Below, one piece after another: positions 7,306 to 9,256 of a stretch of 9,256 nt of DNA. The notes below the pieces were generated by a model that saw nothing but the letters and a program-made list of their open reading frames with translations, was not told where the DNA came from and searched no databases. A program made the translations under genes and the position numbers. How positions within the stretch are numbered: the stretch's first letter is position 1; each line of letters begins with the position of its first letter. The DNA comes from Ruminococcaceae bacterium UBA4958. Lineage in GTDB: Bacteria > Bacillota > Clostridia > Oscillospirales > Acutalibacteraceae. Location: assembly GCA_002397355.1 (NCBI GenBank), contig DHAI01000018.1, forward strand, positions 6,779 through 16,034. Direction: 5' to 3'.

Positions 7306-7359
7306 GTGGGAAACGGCGCGTCACGCATCCGATTTTCGGTCATGTGCACGTTGCATGAT

Positions 7360-7454
7360 TATTATGACCTTATTTTGTGACTATTATGAAATTTCGTTAC
7401 AAAGCTAACAATCTTATGAAAATCTATTTCTTTTGCCCCATCAATATATTATGA
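7360..7454 (+). repeat. Repeated octamer TATTATGA in the pst/SDR divergent region
   Basis: Three exact copies of TATTATGA lie at 7360-7367, 7382-7389 and 7447-7454, with a one-mismatch copy TCTTATGA at 7412-7419. The first two are 22 bp apart, two helical turns. They lie in the most AT-rich part of the window, upstream of both divergent promoters, and the last one falls in the spacer of the dehydrogenase promoter. They could be regulator sites or just low-complexity AT sequence. Confidence 0.4.
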
Positions 7455-7460
7455 TAGAAT
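7433..7460 (+). promoter_or_regulatory. Probable promoter of the dehydrogenase gene
   Basis: A -35-like TTGCCC (7433-7438, 4 of 6), a 16-nt spacer and a -10 TAGAAT (7455-7460, 5 of 6) precede the gene. The predicted start near 7467 leaves a leader of about 42 nt. The leader contains a small hairpin GGCTG-TTT-CAGCC (7475-7487) ending 9 nt before the AGGAGG site. An overlapping alternative -10 is TATGAT (7450-7455), which has no matching -35. Confidence 0.5.
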
Positions 7461-7508
7461 TGTTTGGACAAGCAGGCTGTTTCAGCCGGAAATATCAGGA
7501 GGTAAACG

Positions 7509-8276
7509 ATGAAGAATTATTTTGATCTGACGGGGAGAGTGGCGTTGGTAACGGGAGGCTCTTCCGGACTGGGCGTGCAGTTCGCAAAAGCGCTTGCCAA
7601 TCAGGGAGCCGACATCGCCCTTTGCGCCCGCCGCATGGAGCGCCTGGAAAAGGTGAAGAAGGAAATCGAGGCGATCGGCCCCAAATGCTACATCCACAAA
7701 TGCGACGTCACCAAGCCGGATGAAATCTCCGCCACCGTAAAGGACACCGTCGAACACTACGGCAAGCTTGACATTTTGGTTAACAACGCGGGCCTGGCCA
7801 TATTCCACGCCGCGACGGACATTTCAAACGAGGACTGGCACCGGATGATGGACACCAACCTGAACCAGGTCTATTTCTTCTCCCGCGAAGCGGCGAAATA
7901 CATGATCCCCGCGCGTTACGGCAGGATCATCAACGTCGGCTCCATCCACTCGACGGTTTCCATGACCGGGTTCCATCTGTCCGCATACGGCACAACCAAG
8001 GGCGGCGTCCTGATGCTGACGAAATCCCTCGCGAACGAATGGGCGAAAACGGGCATCACCGTCAACGCGATCGGCCCGGCCTATTTTTCGAGCGAGATGA
8101 CGAGCTCGGCCCTGGAAACGGAAGAAGGCAAAAAGCTGATCCAGGCATATTGCCCCATGGGCCGTATCGGCAAACCGGGGGAGCTCGACACCGCGGTGGT
8201 CTACTTCGCTTCCGAATTTTCGAGCTACACCACGGGCCAGCTTCTGCAGGTCGACGGCGGCTGGACCACCATCTGA
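7509..8276 (+). CDS. Short-chain dehydrogenase/reductase (SDR), substrate unknown
   Basis: This is a cytoplasmic NAD(P)-dependent oxidoreductase of the classical SDR family (255 aa, typical length). The Rossmann nucleotide motif is TGGSSGLG (15-22), NNAG is at 92-95, and the catalytic set is N118, S145, Y160 and K164 (YGTTK). The C-terminus has the usual QVDGGW. The Arg pair after the second strand (CARR, 39-42) suggests NADP(H) preference. The overall pattern (FDLTGRVALVTGG...) resembles gluconate 5-dehydrogenase-like and FabG-like SDRs, but the sequence cannot separate a sugar-acid dehydrogenase from a 3-oxoacyl reductase. The ATG has AGGAGG 6 nt upstream. It is transcribed alone, divergently from pst, and ends at a strong terminator. 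No partner gene suggests a pathway. Confidence 0.9.
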   Translation: MKNYFDLTGRVALVTGGSSGLGVQFAKALANQGADIALCARRMERLEKVKKEIEAIGPKCYIHKCDVTKPDEISATVKDTVEHYGKLDILVNNAGLAIFHAATDISNEDWHRMMDTNLNQVYFFSREAAKYMIPARYGRIINVGSIHSTVSMTGFHLSAYGTTKGGVLMLTKSLANEWAKTGITVNAIGPAYFSSEMTSSALETEEGKKLIQAYCPMGRIGKPGELDTAVVYFASEFSSYTTGQLLQVDGGWTTI

Positions 8277-8312
8277 CCGGGTTCCAATCGAAAAGGCGGT
8301 TGCAACCCTCTG

Positions 8313-8351
8313 GGGCTGCTGCGGAACGGCGGTTCCGCGGCGGCCCTTTTT
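8313..8351 (+). terminator. Intrinsic terminator of the dehydrogenase gene
   Basis: A 15-bp stem (8313-8327 with 8332-8346, two G-U pairs) closes a GGCG tetraloop and is followed by TTTTT (8347-8351). It begins 36 nt after the stop codon. The geometry is that of a strong rho-independent terminator. Confidence 0.92.
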
Positions 8352-8379
8352 CCGTTTTCCCGCGGTCGGAAAGCCTCAC

Positions 8380-8419
8380 CCGCGGCGGCACCTCCCGAAG
8401 AAAGGCCGCGGCCATTTTT
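8380..8419 (+). terminator. Possible second terminator-like hairpin
   Basis: CCGCGGC (8380-8386) can pair with GCCGCGG (8405-8411) over an 18-nt loop. CCA and then five T residues (8415-8419) follow. The long loop makes it weaker than the upstream terminator. Its T run overlaps the first CIRCE-like element. It may be a backup terminator or a by-product of GC-rich palindromes. Confidence 0.3.
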
Positions 8420-8444
8420 AGCACTCTTATTATTAATTTGCCAA
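8418..8444 (+). promoter_or_regulatory. Upstream CIRCE-like element (degenerate second operator)
   Basis: The left arm TTAGCACTC is a perfect match to the CIRCE consensus. After 9 nt the right arm is ATTTGCCAA, which matches GAGTGCTAA at 5 of 9 positions. The blocks TTTTAGCACTCT and TGCCAAAT occur with the same internal spacing as in the downstream element, 145 bp away. No promoter is positioned on this copy as it is on the second one, so it may be an auxiliary HrcA site or a decayed duplicate. Confidence 0.5.
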
Positions 8445-8446
8445 AT

Positions 8447-8560
8447 TGATCGGTCCGAGCTTTCCATTCGTTTTTCCTCTGGGATTTGCTCTTGGTCATT
8501 GTGCTTCCCGAAGGGTTATACGGCTCTCCGGGCCGCGCAAAATTATTACCGAATTGTGAA
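8447..8560 (+). other. Intergenic stretch between the two CIRCE-like elements
   Basis: No gene, RNA or strong signal is seen here. A poor promoter-like pair (TTGGTC at 8492-8497 and TTATAC at 8516-8521, 18 nt apart) is noted but is not convincing. A minus-strand reading frame crosses it but shows no ribosome binding site or recognisable protein. Confidence 0.5.
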
Positions 8561-8562
8561 TT

Positions 8563-8589
8563 TTAGCACTCTGCTATTGACAGTGCCAA
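8563..8589 (+). promoter_or_regulatory. CIRCE operator (HrcA site) of hsp20
   Basis: TTAGCACTC (8563-8571), exactly 9 nt, then CAGTGCCAA (8581-8589). The consensus is TTAGCACTC-N9-GAGTGCTAA, so the left arm is perfect and the right arm matches 7 of 9. The element overlaps the -35 hexamer of the hsp20 promoter, so bound HrcA repressor would block transcription until heat or unfolded protein releases it. HrcA itself is not in the window. Confidence 0.85.
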
Positions 8590-8604
8590 ATCGTGTGCTA
8601 TAAT
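8577..8604 (+). promoter_or_regulatory. Promoter of hsp20
   Basis: A consensus -35 TTGACA (8577-8582), a 16-nt spacer and a consensus -10 TATAAT (8599-8604). This is the best promoter in the window and lies under the CIRCE operator. The predicted start near 8611 gives a leader of about 115 nt. Confidence 0.9.
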
Positions 8605-8610
8605 AAAGCT

Positions 8611-8712
8611 GCGCCCGAAAAGGAAAGCGGAAAAGTGAAATCAGAATCCTCTTCCGAAAAGGGCCGCAAAAATACATGGTACGCACCGGGTTGTAAACCG
8701 GCAGCCAAAATT
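8611..8712 (+). other. 5' leader of hsp20 mRNA
   Basis: The leader of about 115 nt is purine-rich and holds one small hairpin, CCGG/CCGG around GTTGTAAA (about 8688-8703), shortly before the ribosome binding site GGAGG (8713-8717). No long helix sequestering the ribosome site (an RNA thermometer) was recognised by eye. Confidence 0.4.
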
Positions 8713-8725
8713 GGAGGTATGCTTT

Positions 8726-9193
8726 ATGTTGCCAAGCATTTTTGGTGAAAATCTGTTCGATGATTTCTTTACCCCGTATTGGGACGATCCGTTCGTGCCC
8801 GAAATGAATCAGGCGCTCGCAGTCCGCAGCCCGTTCGGCAAGCACGTGAGGGGCCTGATGAAGACGGACGTGAAGGAAACGGACAAGAATTACGAGCTGG
8901 CCGTCGACCTCCCGGGCTTTAAGAAAGAGGATGTGAAGGTCGACCTGAAAGACGGCTACCTGACCATCCAGGCATGCAAGAGCCACGAAAACGGCGAAAA
9001 GGACAAGGACGGACATTATATCCGTCAGGAGCGTTACACCGGTTCCTGCGCGCGCAGCTTCTATGTCGGCGACGAAGTCAAGCCGGAAGAAGTCAACGCC
9101 AAATTCGAGGACGGTATTCTGAAGATCGAGCTTCCCCGCGGCGAGGCGAAGAAGCTGCCCGAAGACAATCAGCACCTGATCGAAATCAAATAG
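8726..9193 (+). CDS. Small heat-shock protein, Hsp20/alpha-crystallin family
   Basis: This is an ATP-independent cytoplasmic holdase chaperone that binds unfolding proteins and forms oligomers (155 aa, typical size). A variable N-terminal arm (1-43) precedes the alpha-crystallin domain (about 44-138). The domain contains YELAVDLPGFKKEDVKV (56-72) and the family signature AKFEDGILKIELP (125-137). The C-terminal I-x-I motif (I152-E-I154), which docks on neighbouring subunits, is present. The ATG at 8726 has GGAGG 8 nt upstream. An in-frame TTG at 8711 would overlap that site and is rejected. It is a single-gene unit under a CIRCE-controlled promoter, with its own terminator. Related genes are named hsp18 or hsp20 in clostridia. 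Confidence 0.95.
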   Translation: MLPSIFGENLFDDFFTPYWDDPFVPEMNQALAVRSPFGKHVRGLMKTDVKETDKNYELAVDLPGFKKEDVKVDLKDGYLTIQACKSHENGEKDKDGHYIRQERYTGSCARSFYVGDEVKPEEVNAKFEDGILKIELPRGEAKKLPEDNQHLIEIK

Positions 9194-9207
9194 CCCGGTT
9201 CCCAGCC

Positions 9208-9249
9208 GCGCCCCGGCGAAGCTTTTCAGCTTCGCCGGGGCGCTTTGCG
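9208..9249 (+). terminator. Intrinsic terminator of hsp20
   Basis: A perfect 15-bp GC-rich stem (9208-9222 with 9229-9243) closes the loop TTTTCA and is followed by TTTGCGTT. It starts 14 nt after the stop codon. The T run is short and interrupted, but the stem is very stable. Confidence 0.88.
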
Positions 9250-9256
9250 TTGCGCG

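Noticed and set aside
7197..7349. Upstream in-frame extension of pstS (51 extra residues)
   Set aside because: It would run through the PhoP boxes and -10 and bury the lipoprotein signal peptide. The ATG at 7196 has a strong ribosome site.
7396..7410. Possible PhoP boxes toward the dehydrogenase gene (GTTACA and CTAACA)
   Set aside because: The repeats are 9 bp apart instead of 11, and GTTA/TAAC also forms a simple inverted repeat, so the match is not convincing.
8062..8499. Minus-strand open frame covering the dehydrogenase 3' end and the gap
   Set aside because: It overlaps the SDR gene and its terminator, has no ribosome site, and its Arg/Pro-rich translation looks like a shadow frame.
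8546..9175. Minus-strand open frame of 209 codons opposite hsp20
   Set aside because: Antisense to a clear Hsp20 gene and its promoter; no independent support.
1..9256. Search for a novel system, mobile element, CRISPR array or toxin-antitoxin pair
   Set aside because: All coding space is taken by well-known families in normal arrangements. No direct-repeat arrays, transposase, integrase or unexplained gene cluster was seen.

Overview
The window looks like chromosomal DNA of a moderately GC-rich Gram-positive bacterium, most likely a member of the Clostridia (an Oscillospiraceae-like group is a guess). The evidence is strong AGGAGG-type ribosome binding sites, a lipoprotein-type PstS, a Bacillus-like PhoP-box promoter, and a CIRCE/HrcA-type operator. 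No mobile element, CRISPR array, phage gene or unknown multi-gene system is visible. This is mostly ordinary core genome, and the points of interest are regulatory.

Positions 1-250 (minus strand) hold a tRNA cluster: a strong promoter, tRNA-Thr(UGU) with encoded CCA, and a tRNA-Tyr(GUA) cut by the window edge. The tRNA-Tyr has an odd T loop.

Positions 337-7305 (minus strand) hold a complete phosphate-starvation operon in the order pstS, pstC, pstA, pstB, phoU, phoP-type response regulator, phoR-type histidine kinase. PstS is a surface lipoprotein that captures phosphate. PstC and PstA form the membrane channel and PstB drives it with ATP. PhoU links transporter state to the kinase PhoR, which controls the regulator PhoP. 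PhoP probably acts back on the pstS promoter, which carries two PhoP-box-like hexamers in 11-bp register next to a -10 box. A long hairpin followed by a U tract between pstS and pstC probably reduces read-through, so that PstS is made in excess over the permease. A possible minor promoter lies before phoU.

Positions 7197-7508 are a divergent, AT-rich intergenic region with both promoters and several copies of an 8-bp repeat. Positions 7509-8276 (plus strand) encode a classical short-chain dehydrogenase/reductase of unknown substrate, ending in a strong intrinsic terminator.

Positions 8277-8725 are a 449-nt gap. It contains GC-rich palindromes, two copies of a CIRCE-like operator 145 bp apart, and a strong promoter overlapped by the second copy. 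Positions 8726-9193 (plus strand) encode a small heat-shock protein (Hsp20), followed by a strong terminator at the right edge.
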